This document shows, piece by piece, positions 29,531-40,794 of a stretch of 64,000 nucleotides of DNA. Position numbers and translations under genes: made by a program. Source of the stretch: Streptococcus suis (GTDB lineage: Bacteria; Bacillota; Bacilli; Lactobacillales; Streptococcaceae); assembly GCA_029593505.1 (NCBI GenBank), contig JAKTNI010000001.1, positions 392,336-456,335 of the forward strand, in the 5' to 3' direction. Every line of letters begins with the position of its first letter. Within the stretch, counting starts at the first letter, position 1. The notes under the pieces are model-generated. The model searched no databases. It saw only the letters and a list, made by a program, of their open reading frames with translations, and had not been told where the DNA came from.

Positions 29531-30049
29531 ATGAATAGTTCTAAAAAAATAATGGTAATAGGATGTCCAGGAAGTGGAAAGAGTACATTATCTAGGAAAC
29601 TACATGAAATCACAGGAATTCCACTATTTCATTTAGATTTGATGAATTGGAATTCTGATAGAACATGTGTAGAAAAAGATGTGTTTATTCAGCGACTATT
29701 AGAAGTTATAAATGGGAAAGAATGGATCGTAGATGGAAACTATGATTCAACATTAGAATTACGAATGAAATACTGTGATACTATAATTTTCTTAGATTAT
29801 CCAGTAGAGCTTTGTTTACAAGGTATGCAAGAAAGAAGAGGAAAGCAAAGACCTGATATGCCTTGGATTGAATCTGTTGATGATGTTGATAGTGACTTTA
29901 TAGAGTTTATTAATAATTTTCGTTTGCATTCAAGACCAAAAATATTAGAATTGTTAGAAAAATATTCAGATAAAGAAATTTATATTTTGAAATCTATGAA
30001 TCAGGCTAATAATTTTTTAACTACTTATTGTTCGAGAATTTGTAAATAA
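29531..30049 (+). CDS. P-loop kinase of the AAA_17/FlaR-like adenylate kinase-related family
   Basis: A 172-residue nucleotide-binding protein with Walker A GCPGSGKSTLSR at the N-terminus, the PLFHLDLMNW motif and a DGNYDSTLELR segment typical of the so-called topology modulation protein (FlaR-like) group, related to adenylate and shikimate kinases. The annotated 'DNA topology' role is weak in this family; a small-molecule kinase is more likely. I chose ATG 29531 (MNSSKKIMVIG) because the upstream in-frame ATG at 29501 adds a polar tail not typical of the family. It is AT-rich compared with the flanking genes. Confidence 0.78.
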   Translation: MNSSKKIMVIGCPGSGKSTLSRKLHEITGIPLFHLDLMNWNSDRTCVEKDVFIQRLLEVINGKEWIVDGNYDSTLELRMKYCDTIIFLDYPVELCLQGMQERRGKQRPDMPWIESVDDVDSDFIEFINNFRLHSRPKILELLEKYSDKEIYILKSMNQANNFLTTYCSRICK

Positions 30050-30167
30050 TAGTGTTTTTTAGACAAAAGTATATAAAATTCACAGAGTTAAGAAAACTGA
30101 TAAGTAGATATTTGAAGCTCTATCCATGCGATGTAGCTTTTTTTATTGGAAGAAAGGCAGGAAATAA

Positions 30168-30176
30168 TGGTATAAT
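30168..30176 (+). promoter_or_regulatory. Extended -10 promoter of the HAD-ftsY unit
   Basis: TGG-TATAAT, 62 nt before the HAD gene at 30238. Confidence 0.55.
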
Positions 30177-30237
30177 TGTATGAAAAAATAAAAATGATGA
30201 AAAGATGTACCCCTAAACTAAAAACAGGAGTAAATGT

Positions 30238-31047
30238 ATGATAAAATTGATAGCTTTAGATTTAGATGGAACACTATTGACGTCGGACAAGCGAATTTCC
30301 GAAGCTAATAAAAAAGCGCTATCGCTTGCTCGGGCCAAAGGTGCTTACATTGTTCTGACAACAGGTCGTCCGTTACAGGCTATAGGTGGTTTTTTGGAAG
30401 AATTGGACTTGTTAGGGCAAAACAATTATTCAATCACTTTTAATGGAGGTCTGGTTCAGGAGAATACGGGACGTGTATTAGATAAAAATGGTTTTACTAT
30501 TGAAGATGTACGTGCTATTCGTCAGGTTACGAATCAACTAGATTTACCACTGGATGTTTTACACGGTGGAGATGTGTATTCTTTGCCATCGGCTCATGAG
30601 TCTTTGTATCTCACCTGCAATCCGTTACTTAACAAGATTATGACAACAGATGATGAGCTATCTATGGATATTGTTTACAATAAAGCAGTATCTGCGGTTG
30701 ATGCTGATTTTCTTGATAAACAGATTCCAAAGATTCCCGCAGAATTGTATGATCGTTTCGAGATTTTCAAATCTCGTGATATTCTGCTGGAGTGGAGTCC
30801 AAAAGGTGTTCATAAAGCTAATGGTTTGATGAAGCTGATTGAACATCTTGGAATTGATCGTTCAGAGGTAATGGCTTGTGGTGATGAAGGAAATGATTTA
30901 TCCATGGTAGAGTGGGCAGGATTAGGAGTTGCCATGGCAAATGCTACTGATGAATTGAAGTCTGTTGCTAAAGTTGTTTTGCCTAAGTCCAATGATGAGG
31001 ACGGAATTGCTTGGGCTGTTGAAAAATATGTATTAAACGAGGACTAG
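30238..31047 (+). CDS. HAD-superfamily (Cof-type, IIB) phosphatase
   Basis: A 269-residue YidA-like sugar-phosphatase-type HAD protein with LALDLDGTLL (nucleophile D), LTTGRP (motif II), and ACGDEGNDLSMV (motif IV). It resembles the other HAD at 27837 in layout but not closely in sequence. It overlaps nothing and ends 1 nt before ftsY, so the two are co-transcribed. Confidence 0.92.
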   Translation: MIKLIALDLDGTLLTSDKRISEANKKALSLARAKGAYIVLTTGRPLQAIGGFLEELDLLGQNNYSITFNGGLVQENTGRVLDKNGFTIEDVRAIRQVTNQLDLPLDVLHGGDVYSLPSAHESLYLTCNPLLNKIMTTDDELSMDIVYNKAVSAVDADFLDKQIPKIPAELYDRFEIFKSRDILLEWSPKGVHKANGLMKLIEHLGIDRSEVMACGDEGNDLSMVEWAGLGVAMANATDELKSVAKVVLPKSNDEDGIAWAVEKYVLNED

Positions 31048-31048
31048 T

Positions 31049-32320
31049 ATGGGATTATTTGACAAATTATTCGGAAGATCTTCCAAAGAAGAAGCAGAAT
31101 CACTAATTGATGAAACGTTTAGTAATGAAGAAAAAGATAGTATAGCTTCTAACGAGCAGGTTTCAGAATTAGTAGAAGAAGAGACGATTGAAACGCAAGC
31201 AGATGTTTCGGAGACCATTGATTTAGAGAAAGAAGCGCAAAAACAGAGAACGCTAGAGTTCATGGAGCAGTATTATGCTGCAAAAGAAGCTGCAGCTACT
31301 CGTGTGAAAGAAGTACAAGAGAATGGAACTGATCCTGCTATTCAGACAAAGTTATCAGAAGAAAGCTCTCAAGAAGAATTACAGACACCTCAAGAGAGTG
31401 AACAGGATAAGTATCAACGAACATTGAAAAAAACTCGTACAGGTTTTGGTGCAAGACTGAATGAATTTTTTGCGAACTTTCGCTCGGTTGATGAGGAATT
31501 TTTCGAAGAATTAGAGGAACTACTCATCTTATCGGATGTTGGTGTACAAGTCGCTTCAACATTGACCGAAGACCTTCGCTATGAAGCGAAATTACAAAAT
31601 GCTAAAAAAACAGAAGAGCTTCGTCGCGTTATTATTGAAAAATTAGTCGATATTTATGAAAAAGATGGGCATTTTAGCGAACGAATCAATTTTCAAGAAA
31701 CGCTGACAGTGATGCTTTTTGTTGGGGTCAATGGCGTTGGAAAAACGACCTCAATCGGAAAATTAGCTTATAAATATAAGCAAGAAGGCAAAAAAGTAAT
31801 GCTGGTGGCTGCAGATACGTTTCGAGCTGGTGCAGTTGCTCAGCTAGTGGAATGGGGACGTAGAGTAGACGTACCAGTAGTGACAGGTCCTGAAAAATCA
31901 GATCCTGCAAGTGTTGTTTTTGACGGTGTAGAAAAAGCAATGGCTGAGGAAGTTGATATTTTGATGATTGACACAGCTGGTCGATTGCAAAACAAAGATC
32001 ATTTGATGGCAGAATTGGAGAAAATTGGTCGAATTATCAAGAGAAGCTTGCCAGAGGCTCCTCACGAAACTTTACTGACTTTGGATGCCTCAACTGGTCA
32101 AAATGCACTTAGTCAAGCCAAAGAATTTTCAAAAATCACTCCTCTGACGGGTCTTGTTCTAACAAAATTAGATGGTACCGCTAAAGGTGGTGTGGTATTA
32201 GCGATTCGACAAGAATTGGATGTGCCTGTCAAACTGATTGGTTTTGGTGAGAAAATTGATGATATCGGTGAGTTCAAGTCAGAAGAGTTTATGCGTGGCT
32301 TACTAGAAGGATTGATATAA
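31049..32320 (+). CDS. ftsY: Signal recognition particle receptor FtsY
   Basis: A 423-residue SRP-receptor GTPase that docks ribosome-SRP complexes at the membrane. Residues 1-130 form the acidic, low-complexity A domain (rich in E, S, Q), followed by the N domain (about 135-215) and the G domain with G1 GVNGVGKTTS, DTFRAGAVAQL, G3 DTAGRLQNK and G4 TKLDGTAKGG. The length is typical of streptococci with a long A domain. It begins immediately after the HAD gene and ends in a terminator. Confidence 0.97.
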   Translation: MGLFDKLFGRSSKEEAESLIDETFSNEEKDSIASNEQVSELVEEETIETQADVSETIDLEKEAQKQRTLEFMEQYYAAKEAAATRVKEVQENGTDPAIQTKLSEESSQEELQTPQESEQDKYQRTLKKTRTGFGARLNEFFANFRSVDEEFFEELEELLILSDVGVQVASTLTEDLRYEAKLQNAKKTEELRRVIIEKLVDIYEKDGHFSERINFQETLTVMLFVGVNGVGKTTSIGKLAYKYKQEGKKVMLVAADTFRAGAVAQLVEWGRRVDVPVVTGPEKSDPASVVFDGVEKAMAEEVDILMIDTAGRLQNKDHLMAELEKIGRIIKRSLPEAPHETLLTLDASTGQNALSQAKEFSKITPLTGLVLTKLDGTAKGGVVLAIRQELDVPVKLIGFGEKIDDIGEFKSEEFMRGLLEGLI

Positions 32321-32346
32321 TTCGTTTCACACTGCATTGATGAGAA

Positions 32347-32394
32347 AAAAAAGCATATAGTCGCTGTTTGATTGCTTAGACTATATGCTTTTTT
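32347..32394. terminator. Bidirectional terminator between ftsY and zwf
   Basis: 15-bp perfect stem (32347-32361 with 32380-32394) with A and T tracts, between convergent genes. Confidence 0.92.
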
Positions 32395-32414
32395 ATGTAC
32401 TATTTGGAAATATT

Positions 32415-33902
32415 CTATTTCAAGAGTCCACGTTCACGATACCAGACATCGGGTGTCCAAACCCATTTACAACCGTATCGTTCCAATAAATCAAATGCAG
32501 CTTTCGGGCCCATTGTACCAGCAGGGTAGGTGTGGAGAGGAACTTGATTGGTATTCCATTGCTTAATAATACGATCAATCAACGTCCAACTTGCTTTTAC
32601 TTCTTCCCAATGACTAAAGTTTGTTGAGTCACCATTTAGAACATCAAAGAACAGTTTTTCGTAAGCCTCTGGTGAATTACCTAATGCGGTTGCATTATGA
32701 CGGAAGTTTAGTTTTGCAGGAGTTAAAGCAAATTGAGAACCGACTTCTTTTCCATTGATAGATAACATAAATCCTTCTGTTGGTTGGATGTAGATGGTTA
32801 GTACATTGGGTTCTGACGGTTGACCAAAAATATCTTCAGCATGTTTGAAAGTAATGGTTACACGTGTCCCTTTCTCAGTTAGGCGTTTACCAGTACGGAA
32901 GAAGAATGGAACATCACGGAAGCGATCAGTGTCAACGAAAAAGACACCACTAGCAAAGGTTTCTGTTTGGGAATCTTTTGCAATATTTGGTTCGTTAAGA
33001 TAGCCAATATATTCTTTTCCGTCAATAGCTCCTGTCGTGTATTGACCTCGAATAAAATGCTCTTTTAGCGTCTCATCTGAAGGATGACGCAAATGTTGGA
33101 AGACCTTGATTTTTTCTGCACGGACATCTTCTTCTTTGAAACTAACAGGTTTATCCATTGCTAAGAGAGAAAGGACTTGAAGGACATGATTTTGAACCAT
33201 ATCTTTTAAAGCTCCGGAATGATCGTAATATCCTCCACGATCCTCCACACCTATAGCTTCTGCAAAGGTAATTTGAATGTTATCAATGTATTTGCGATTC
33301 CACAGGTCTTCAAAGATAATATTTGCAAAGCGAACAGCAAATATATTTTGTACCATTTCTTTTCCTAAATAATGGTCAATACGGTAAATTTGGTCTTCCT
33401 TAAATGCTGCAGCTAGTTCTTCATTGAGATGTTCCGCAGTGGCTAAGTCAGTTCCAAATGGTTTTTCAATAATTAAACGTTCAAAACCCTGTCCGTCCAC
33501 AATTTGCTCAGATTTGAGATGCTTTGCAATCGTTCCGAAAAATTCTGGAGCCATAGATAAGAAAAAGATTTTATTATGTTGTGTATTGTAGTGTTTATCT
33601 AGCTTATCTTGTAACTGTTTCAATGAAAGATAGTGTTCAGTATCATTAACATCGTGGCTTTGATAATAGAAATGGCTAGCAAATTCATGAGCTTGACGAG
33701 GTGTATCTGGTAGATTACCTAGTGACTCAATCACGATTTGTTCAAAATATTCTTTGGTCCACGGTCTTCTTGCTGTACCAATTACTGCAAAGTTTTCCTT
33801 GATGTGACCAGCTTTATATAACCGAAAAAGTGAGGGATATAATTTACGTTTGGCAAGATCGCCACTAGCTCCAAAAATTGTAAATAATACATGTGATGCC
33901 AT
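32415..33902 (-). CDS. zwf: Glucose-6-phosphate 1-dehydrogenase
   Basis: A 495-residue enzyme oxidising glucose 6-phosphate to 6-phosphogluconolactone, giving NADPH for the pentose phosphate pathway. It has the Rossmann motif FGASGDLAKRKLYPSLF at the N-terminus and the substrate-binding RIDHYLGKEMVQN. Length is normal. It is monocistronic on the minus strand, with its own extended -10 promoter (33935-33943). Confidence 0.97.
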   Translation of the reverse strand: MASHVLFTIFGASGDLAKRKLYPSLFRLYKAGHIKENFAVIGTARRPWTKEYFEQIVIESLGNLPDTPRQAHEFASHFYYQSHDVNDTEHYLSLKQLQDKLDKHYNTQHNKIFFLSMAPEFFGTIAKHLKSEQIVDGQGFERLIIEKPFGTDLATAEHLNEELAAAFKEDQIYRIDHYLGKEMVQNIFAVRFANIIFEDLWNRKYIDNIQITFAEAIGVEDRGGYYDHSGALKDMVQNHVLQVLSLLAMDKPVSFKEEDVRAEKIKVFQHLRHPSDETLKEHFIRGQYTTGAIDGKEYIGYLNEPNIAKDSQTETFASGVFFVDTDRFRDVPFFFRTGKRLTEKGTRVTITFKHAEDIFGQPSEPNVLTIYIQPTEGFMLSINGKEVGSQFALTPAKLNFRHNATALGNSPEAYEKLFFDVLNGDSTNFSHWEEVKASWTLIDRIIKQWNTNQVPLHTYPAGTMGPKAAFDLLERYGCKWVWTPDVWYRERGLLK

Positions 33903-33934
33903 AATTTCATTCCAATCTGTTGAGTGTGAAAACC

Positions 33935-33943
33935 ATTATAGCA
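33935..33943 (-). promoter_or_regulatory. zwf promoter (extended -10)
   Basis: Minus strand TGC-TATAAT (33943-33935), 33 nt before the zwf start. The -35 is poor. Confidence 0.6.
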
Positions 33944-33980
33944 TAAATTGTCAGAAAATTCACTTTTTAACTATAAATGA

Positions 33981-34793
33981 TTAGAAAACTCTATAAACAT
34001 AGGGAGATTGTGGTTGATTGATGGTATCAATTGAGTTGATATGTAATGTGGGAAGAGATTGTTCTAATGTGGTATGATAGTGGATCTGTAAGGTGCCCCT
34101 AGCTTTGACCCAAGTGTCATTTGGTAGCGAAACATCTCCTAGAGATAGAAGTCCATAAACTCCAGAGTCTGCAATACAATGAATAATTCCAAATCGGAAG
34201 ATAAATTGTTGCTGATCTTGTTTGGGATCGTTGTAGATAAAACCAATCAACTCAATATTTTTTCCGACAAATTCATTTGGATAATTGTAAATAGCTTCCA
34301 TAACTTCCATGTAATTGTCATTGGTAACGGTGATAGTCTGTTCTGCTAAGTAGCGATTTGCAACGTTACGCATCTCTGTTTGGTAGACGGATTTGGTAAA
34401 ATAGCTAGATGTATCGGGCTTAAGATATTGAACAGTTGTTCCCTCTTGCTCTTGGGTAGAACGATCATTTTCAGCTGCAAGTGGAAAATGGTATCCTTTG
34501 GCTGTAACAATAGCAGAATCAAGATGAACAGTTGGAAAGAACCATGTGATAATAAATGGTATAAGTAGTAGAGAGATACCTGTCAGTCGAGCTGATTGTG
34601 TTTTTACATGGCTATGTGTATCGCCTTGTTTGACCCAAGTTATCAATTGAACCATTGCTAAAATGAATGACAATATCATTGATAAATACGCTAGATAAGT
34701 ATAATGTAAATTGATATACTGATCTAATTTCCCTGATATGTAAAGATACATTGTCATTTCAAAATAACCAGTCAAAATTAAAAAGCGAATCAT
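33981..34793 (-). CDS. TIGR03943 family membrane protein (YcgQ-like)
   Basis: A 270-residue protein with three or four N-terminal membrane segments (about residues 1-110) and a soluble C-terminal domain of beta character (VGKNIELIGFIYND ... FGIIHCIADSGVYGLL) resembling a small OB-like fold. It matches the TIGR03943/YcgQ family, which pairs with the DUF318 permease encoded just upstream with a 4-nt overlap. The pair likely forms one transport complex. The substrate is not established; metal transport has been suggested for relatives. Confidence 0.8.
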   Translation of the reverse strand: MIRFLILTGYFEMTMYLYISGKLDQYINLHYTYLAYLSMILSFILAMVQLITWVKQGDTHSHVKTQSARLTGISLLLIPFIITWFFPTVHLDSAIVTAKGYHFPLAAENDRSTQEQEGTTVQYLKPDTSSYFTKSVYQTEMRNVANRYLAEQTITVTNDNYMEVMEAIYNYPNEFVGKNIELIGFIYNDPKQDQQQFIFRFGIIHCIADSGVYGLLSLGDVSLPNDTWVKARGTLQIHYHTTLEQSLPTLHINSIDTINQPQSPYVYRVF

Positions 34794-35695
34794 ATCATTC
34801 CTCCAATAATAAGGCTATAACTTAAAATGATGATAACAATAGTTACTATAAAACTTAGGATATACTTTCCTTTAAAATAAGACTGCATCATCATCAGATT
34901 TTTAACATCAATCATAGGACCTATAACCAAGAAAGCCATGATTGGTGCAATTCCAAAACTAGATAGAAGCGATGCAGCGATGAACGCATCAGCTTCTGAG
35001 CATAGTGACAATAGAAAAGCTAGCAACATCATCAGTAAAATAGCTGTTACAGGTTGATGGCCGATTGTCCTTAAAAATGTAGTAGGTACGTAAACTTGCA
35101 CAATACTAGCAAATAGACAGCCTGCAACCAGATAAGGTCCAGTTTCAAAAAATTCATCAACAGCATGAATAAAGGAGGCACCAATTTTTTGCCAAGTAGT
35201 TTTTGGGGATACATTCTTATGATGACATATATCTTTCGTTCTTTTGGCAATAGGTTCTTTGACAAAGAAGACCAGAATAATTCCTAAAATAAAAGAAGTT
35301 AGAATTGCACCGAAAGCTCTATACAGAGCAATTGTAAGCGAGTTTCCAAAAGCTGTAAACGTAGCAAATAAGACAATTGGATTGATAATAGGTGCTGTTA
35401 CTAAAAATGGAATAGCCGTATAGCTAGGTATTTTCTTTTCTAACATACGATGAACAATTGGAACAATCCCACACTCACAAGAAGGAAAGACAACACCGAT
35501 CAAGCTACCAAATAAGACTGCTAATATCTTGTTTTTGGGTAAGTATTTATGGACAATATCTGGGGTAACAAATACCTCTATAAATCCAGAAAGAATAGCT
35601 CCGATTAATACAAAAGGGAGTGCTTCAATGATAATAGATAAGAAAATAGTTCCTGTCTGTGAAACAGAGAGTGGCAGTTGAAAATTTCCGAGCAT
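34790..35695 (-). CDS. DUF318/UPF0718 family permease (YcgR-like)
   Basis: A 301-residue integral membrane protein with about eight segments. It shows the family's characteristic FPSCECGIVPIVHRM motif (cysteine pair near residue 71) and the mid-protein SLCSEADAFIAASL motif, both with conserved cysteines that could bind a metal or be redox active. It overlaps the TIGR03943 gene by 4 nt, and the two families co-occur widely. It follows the 43-aa gene after 5 nt, so the three form an operon. Confidence 0.85.
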   Translation of the reverse strand: MLGNFQLPLSVSQTGTIFLSIIIEALPFVLIGAILSGFIEVFVTPDIVHKYLPKNKILAVLFGSLIGVVFPSCECGIVPIVHRMLEKKIPSYTAIPFLVTAPIINPIVLFATFTAFGNSLTIALYRAFGAILTSFILGIILVFFVKEPIAKRTKDICHHKNVSPKTTWQKIGASFIHAVDEFFETGPYLVAGCLFASIVQVYVPTTFLRTIGHQPVTAILLMMLLAFLLSLCSEADAFIAASLLSSFGIAPIMAFLVIGPMIDVKNLMMMQSYFKGKYILSFIVTIVIIILSYSLIIGGMI

Positions 35696-35700
35696 ATCTA

Positions 35701-35832
35701 TTAATCTTCTTTTTTCTCAACTATTTTATGGGGAGGAATTTCGGAAAGATCAATCTTTTCCAAGTTTTCAAATGAAGCAAATTCCTCTAACATTTTTTCC
35801 AAATCATCTTTTCGTTTATAGGTTATAGCCAT
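35701..35832 (-). CDS. Small acidic/basic protein, 43 aa (SPJ_0845-like)
   Basis: A short gene of 43 residues, MAITYKRKDDLEKMLEEFAS at the start and an acidic-proline-lysine tail. The Shine-Dalgarno is a perfect AGGAGG 8 nt upstream of the ATG. The start looks like the streptococcal SPJ_0845 family of small cytosolic proteins (from memory; function unknown). It has no membrane segment. It lies 5 nt before the permease gene and heads that minus-strand operon. Confidence 0.7.
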   Translation of the reverse strand: MAITYKRKDDLEKMLEEFASFENLEKIDLSEIPPHKIVEKKED

Positions 35833-35993
35833 AAAATCCTCCTAAGATTGTGTTTTACTTATTATATCTTTTTTAGGAAAAAATTTCCAAATTAACCTAA
35901 ATAGCTAGCTGTATTTTAGCGACTATGCGAGAGATGAAAGGTATTTTGATATGATATAATAAATTGAAAATGATAGATAAGTAGATATTAAGA

Positions 35994-36135
35994 ATGGAAA
36001 TGTTGGTTTGGTTATTTCCAATTATGTTCATGTTGCATGATATCTGAGATATGGTTTATGAAAAACTAACCGAACATTTGTAAAAAAAGAATTGTTTTCT
36101 CTAAAATGATGAAACAGAGAAATAGTATTTTTCTT

Positions 36136-36138
<3 letters not shown>
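35994..36138 (+). pseudogene. Remnant of an HXXEE-type membrane protein gene
   Basis: An ATG at 35994 opens MEMLVWLFPIMFMLHDI and stops. This is the characteristic start of HXXEE-domain membrane proteins (WLFPIxFMLHDFEE). The next frame continues EIWFMKN, another stop, then a basic stretch. An extended -10 (TGA-TATAAT, 35952-35960) lies just upstream. I read it as the decayed 5' end of such a gene, the rest having been lost. The remainder of 35833-36172 is the ligA promoter region. Confidence 0.5.
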
Positions 36139-38134
<1,996 letters not shown>

Positions 38135-38141
38135 AAATAAA

Positions 38142-39188
38142 ATGCAGGAAGTAAGACAACGAGCTAGATTGATCTATAATCCTACTTCAGGTCAAGAGAT
38201 CATGAAGAAAAATGTTGCAGAAGTATTAGAAGTACTAGAAAGTTTTGGTTATGAAACATCTGCTTTTCAAACCAAGAATGAAAAAGATTCTGCTAAAAAT
38301 GAAGCTAGACGAGCAGCTCTTGCTGGCTTCGATTTGATCATTGCTGCTGGTGGTGATGGAACAATCAACGAAGTGGTGAATGGGATTGCACCGTTAAAAC
38401 AGCGACCAAAGGTGGCGATTATTCCAACAGGAACGACTAATGATTATGCGCGTGCCTTAAAAATTCCTAGAGGAAATCCTGTTGAGGCAGCTAAGGTTAT
38501 TGGAAAGAATCAAACGATTTTGATGGATATTGGCTTAGCTAAAAGTCAAAGAGATCATCTACTGCAAGAACAATATTTTATCAATATAGCAGCTTTAGGT
38601 ACTCTAACAGAACTAACTTATAGCGTGCCTAGTCAATTAAAAACAATGTTCGGCTATCTTGCTTATGTGGTAAAAGGAGCAGAGCTTTTACCACGTGTTC
38701 AATTCACCCCAGTACGTGTTCAACACGACCAAGGTGTTTTTGAGGGACCTGTTTCAATGATTTTTGTTGCTTTGACAAATTCTATTGGTGGTTTTGAACA
38801 GATTGTACCAGATGCTAAGTTGGATGATGGTAACTTTACCTTGCTTATGGTAAAGACAGGTAATCTATTTGACATTCTGACATTGATACGACAAGTATTA
38901 GTTGGTGGCAGGCATATTGATAGTGAGTTTGTGGAGTATATCAAGACCCGAAGCTTAGTGATTGAAAACTTAGATGCAGCAAAACCTCTTTTACTCAATT
39001 TAGATGGCGAGTTTGGCGGGGAAGCACCAGTTCAGTTGTTCAACCTTTCTAACCATATAGAATGTTATGCCGATACAGATCTTGTTTCAAATGGTGCGAT
39101 TACATTGGATACAGAAGTAAAAAATCTTGAAATAATGACTAGGCGATTTATTGAAGAAACAAATCATATAGACAGAAATATTAAATAG
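38142..39188 (+). CDS. Diacylglycerol/lipid kinase (DagK family)
   Basis: A 348-residue kinase of the DagK_cat family that phosphorylates diacylglycerol or undecaprenol-like lipids at the membrane. It shows RLIYNPTSG, the nucleotide-binding AAGGDGTINEVVNG, and PTGTTNDYARAL. Gram-positive DgkB recycles diacylglycerol from lipoteichoic acid synthesis into phospholipid, which is the likely role. It starts 7 nt after the ligA stop with only a weak SD, so it is probably translated by coupling to ligA. Confidence 0.92.
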   Translation: MQEVRQRARLIYNPTSGQEIMKKNVAEVLEVLESFGYETSAFQTKNEKDSAKNEARRAALAGFDLIIAAGGDGTINEVVNGIAPLKQRPKVAIIPTGTTNDYARALKIPRGNPVEAAKVIGKNQTILMDIGLAKSQRDHLLQEQYFINIAALGTLTELTYSVPSQLKTMFGYLAYVVKGAELLPRVQFTPVRVQHDQGVFEGPVSMIFVALTNSIGGFEQIVPDAKLDDGNFTLLMVKTGNLFDILTLIRQVLVGGRHIDSEFVEYIKTRSLVIENLDAAKPLLLNLDGEFGGEAPVQLFNLSNHIECYADTDLVSNGAITLDTEVKNLEIMTRRFIEETNHIDRNIK

Positions 39189-39191
39189 GAA

Positions 39192-39218
39192 GAAAAGTGA
39201 ATAATCATTTTTCTTTTT
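39192..39218 (+). terminator. Terminator after the lipid kinase gene
   Basis: 9-bp stem with one G-T pair (39192-39200 with 39205-39213), 4-nt loop, then T-rich sequence. Confidence 0.6.
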
Positions 39219-39261
39219 CTTTTTATAAAACGAATTAAACGTTTTCACTAGCTGTATTTTC

Positions 39262-39290
39262 TTGACAAATAATTTTTTTAGGAGTATTCT
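39262..39290 (+). promoter_or_regulatory. ATP synthase operon promoter
   Basis: TTGACA (39262-39267), 17 bp, TATTCT (39285-39290). A second extended -10 (TGG-TATAAA, 39295-39303) lies just downstream and might start a shorter transcript. SD AAAGGAG precedes atpE. Confidence 0.75.
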
Positions 39291-39323
39291 TACATGGTAT
39301 AAAATTAAAAAGGAGAATTCATT

Positions 39324-39524
39324 ATGAATTTAGGAATATTGGCCCTCGGATTGGCTTGTCTTGGCGTTAGTATTGGTGAAGGTCTGTTAGTAGCATCTTA
39401 TTTACGTTCGACTGCTCGTCAACCAGAAATGCAGAGTAAATTGATGGCAGGAGTATTTTTGGGTGTAGCTTTCATTGAAGGAACATTCTTTGTAACCTTA
39501 GCTATGGCATTCGTATTGGGATAG
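39324..39524 (+). CDS. atpE: ATP synthase subunit c
   Basis: A 66-residue proteolipid of two membrane helices that form the c-ring. The polar loop holds STARQPEMQ and the proton-carrying glutamate lies in the second helix (FLGVAFIEGTFF). It is the first gene of the operon, the streptococcal order (E-B-F-H-A-G-D-C) in place of B-E, and there is no atpI. In fermenting streptococci the enzyme mainly pumps protons out to keep cytoplasmic pH. Confidence 0.95.
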   Translation: MNLGILALGLACLGVSIGEGLLVASYLRSTARQPEMQSKLMAGVFLGVAFIEGTFFVTLAMAFVLG

Positions 39525-39558
39525 AAAGAATAAGAAATAGAAAAGGGGGGAATCTCCA

Positions 39559-40275
39559 TTGGAAGAAAATGTAAGTCCAACTCTTACCCTTGGTCCCATA
39601 ACCTTTGATTTGACACTATTACTGGTTTCTGTCGTCACTGTTTCCATTGTTTTTTTACTTGTTTTCTGGGCTAGTCGTAAAATGGAGTTAAAGCCCAAGG
39701 GAAAACAAAATGTATTGGAATATATTTATGAGTTGACCTTAGGTTTTACCAAAGGAAATTTAGGTGAAACAGAGTCAAGACGGTATGCTATCTTCTTTTT
39801 TACTGTCTTTACCTTCCTTTTGATAGCGAATAACCTAGGTTTGATGACAAAACTGGAAACGGCAGATGGGCAGAATTTATGGACCTCTCCGACAGCTAAC
39901 ATGGCTTATGACTTTGGTTTAGCGGGAATTGCAACTCTTTTTTGTCATATTGAAGGAATTCGTCGCCGTGGTGTGAAAGAATATCTTAAAGCATTTGTGA
40001 CACCGTTGGCTATGGCTCCTATGAATCTTTTAGAAGAAGTAACCAATCTAGTATCGTTAGCACTTCGTCTTTATGGTAATATTTATGCTGGTGAAGTGTT
40101 ATCGTCTCTTCTTTTAAAATTATCACAGCAGAGTGCTGTAGCTTATCCAATTGCTTTCCTACTTAATATTCTTTGGACGGCTTTTTCTGTATTCATTTCA
40201 TGTTTGCAGAGCTATGTCTTTGTCATGCTCGTTTCTATGTATTTGAATAAAAAAATTGGTGAAGCAGGTGAATAA
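39559..40275 (+). CDS. atpB: ATP synthase subunit a
   Basis: A 238-residue membrane subunit with five or six helices that form the proton half-channels next to the c-ring. The essential arginine is in [16 protein letters not shown]. The start is a TTG at 39559, following AAAGGGGGG; N-terminus [14 protein letters not shown] suits this start. Gap to atpE 34 nt. The stop is directly followed by atpF. Confidence 0.95.
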   Translation: MEENVSPTLTLGPITFDLTLLLVSVVTVSIVFLLVFWASRKMELKPKGKQNVLEYIYELTLGFTKGNLGETESRRYAIFFFTVFTFLLIANNLGLMTKLETADGQNLWTSPTANMAYDFGLAGIATLFCHIEGIRRRGVKEYLKAFVTPLAMAPMNLLEEVTNLVSLALRLYGNIYAGEVLSSLLLKLSQQSAVAYPIAFLLNILWTAFSVFISCLQSYVFVMLVSMYLNKKIGEAGE

Positions 40276-40287
40276 GTGGAGAAAACA

Positions 40288-40794
40288 ATGGGAATATTAA
40301 TTTCAACAAGTTCTAGTGCTGTTCTCGGTAATTTTATCTTGGTAACAGCTTCTTTTGTTATCTTAGTCATTTTAATTCGTGTTTTTGCTTGGGATAGGAT
40401 TACAGGCATATTTGAAGAACGAGCGAATAAGATTGCTAAGGATATTGATTCAGCAGAGGAACGATTGACAACAGCGTCAAATCTTGTTCAACAAAGAGAA
40501 GAAGAACTAAAAAAAGGGCGTACAGAAGCACAACAAATGGTTCAAGATGCTGTAGAACATGCTAAACAAGAACAAAAGAAAATCCTTAAACAGACCAATA
40601 GCGAAGTGCAAGGGTTGAAACGAAAAACACAACAAGAAATTGAAGTGGAGCGACGTGAAGTTCAGGAACATTTACGACTTCAAGTGGCTGATATGGCTAT
40701 TGATTTAGCCGGCAAGATTATTTTGAAAGATTTGAATAAAGAAGAACATAGCCAGTTGATTGATCGCTATTTGGAGAAATTAGGAGACGAGTAG
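40288..40794 (+). CDS. atpF: ATP synthase subunit b
   Basis: A 168-residue stator subunit: one N-terminal membrane helix (about residues 12-30) and a long charged coiled coil (RANKIAKDIDSAEERL ... ) ending in a delta-binding C-terminus. I preferred ATG 40288 (SD GGAG 6 nt upstream) over the GTG at 40276 that abuts the atpB stop and would add four residues. Either is possible. The stop is adjacent to the atpH start. Confidence 0.9.
   Translation: MGILISTSSSAVLGNFILVTASFVILVILIRVFAWDRITGIFEERANKIAKDIDSAEERLTTASNLVQQREEELKKGRTEAQQMVQDAVEHAKQEQKKILKQTNSEVQGLKRKTQQEIEVERREVQEHLRLQVADMAIDLAGKIILKDLNKEEHSQLIDRYLEKLGDE

Noticed and set aside
30117..30152. Terminator between the P-loop kinase and HAD genes
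   Set aside because: AGCT/AGCT pairing is only a few bases despite a T run; too weak to call.
39295..39303. TTGACA at 39262 paired with TGG-TATAAA at 39295
   Set aside because: The spacer would be 30 nt; TATTCT at 39285 gives 17 bp and is preferred as the main promoter.
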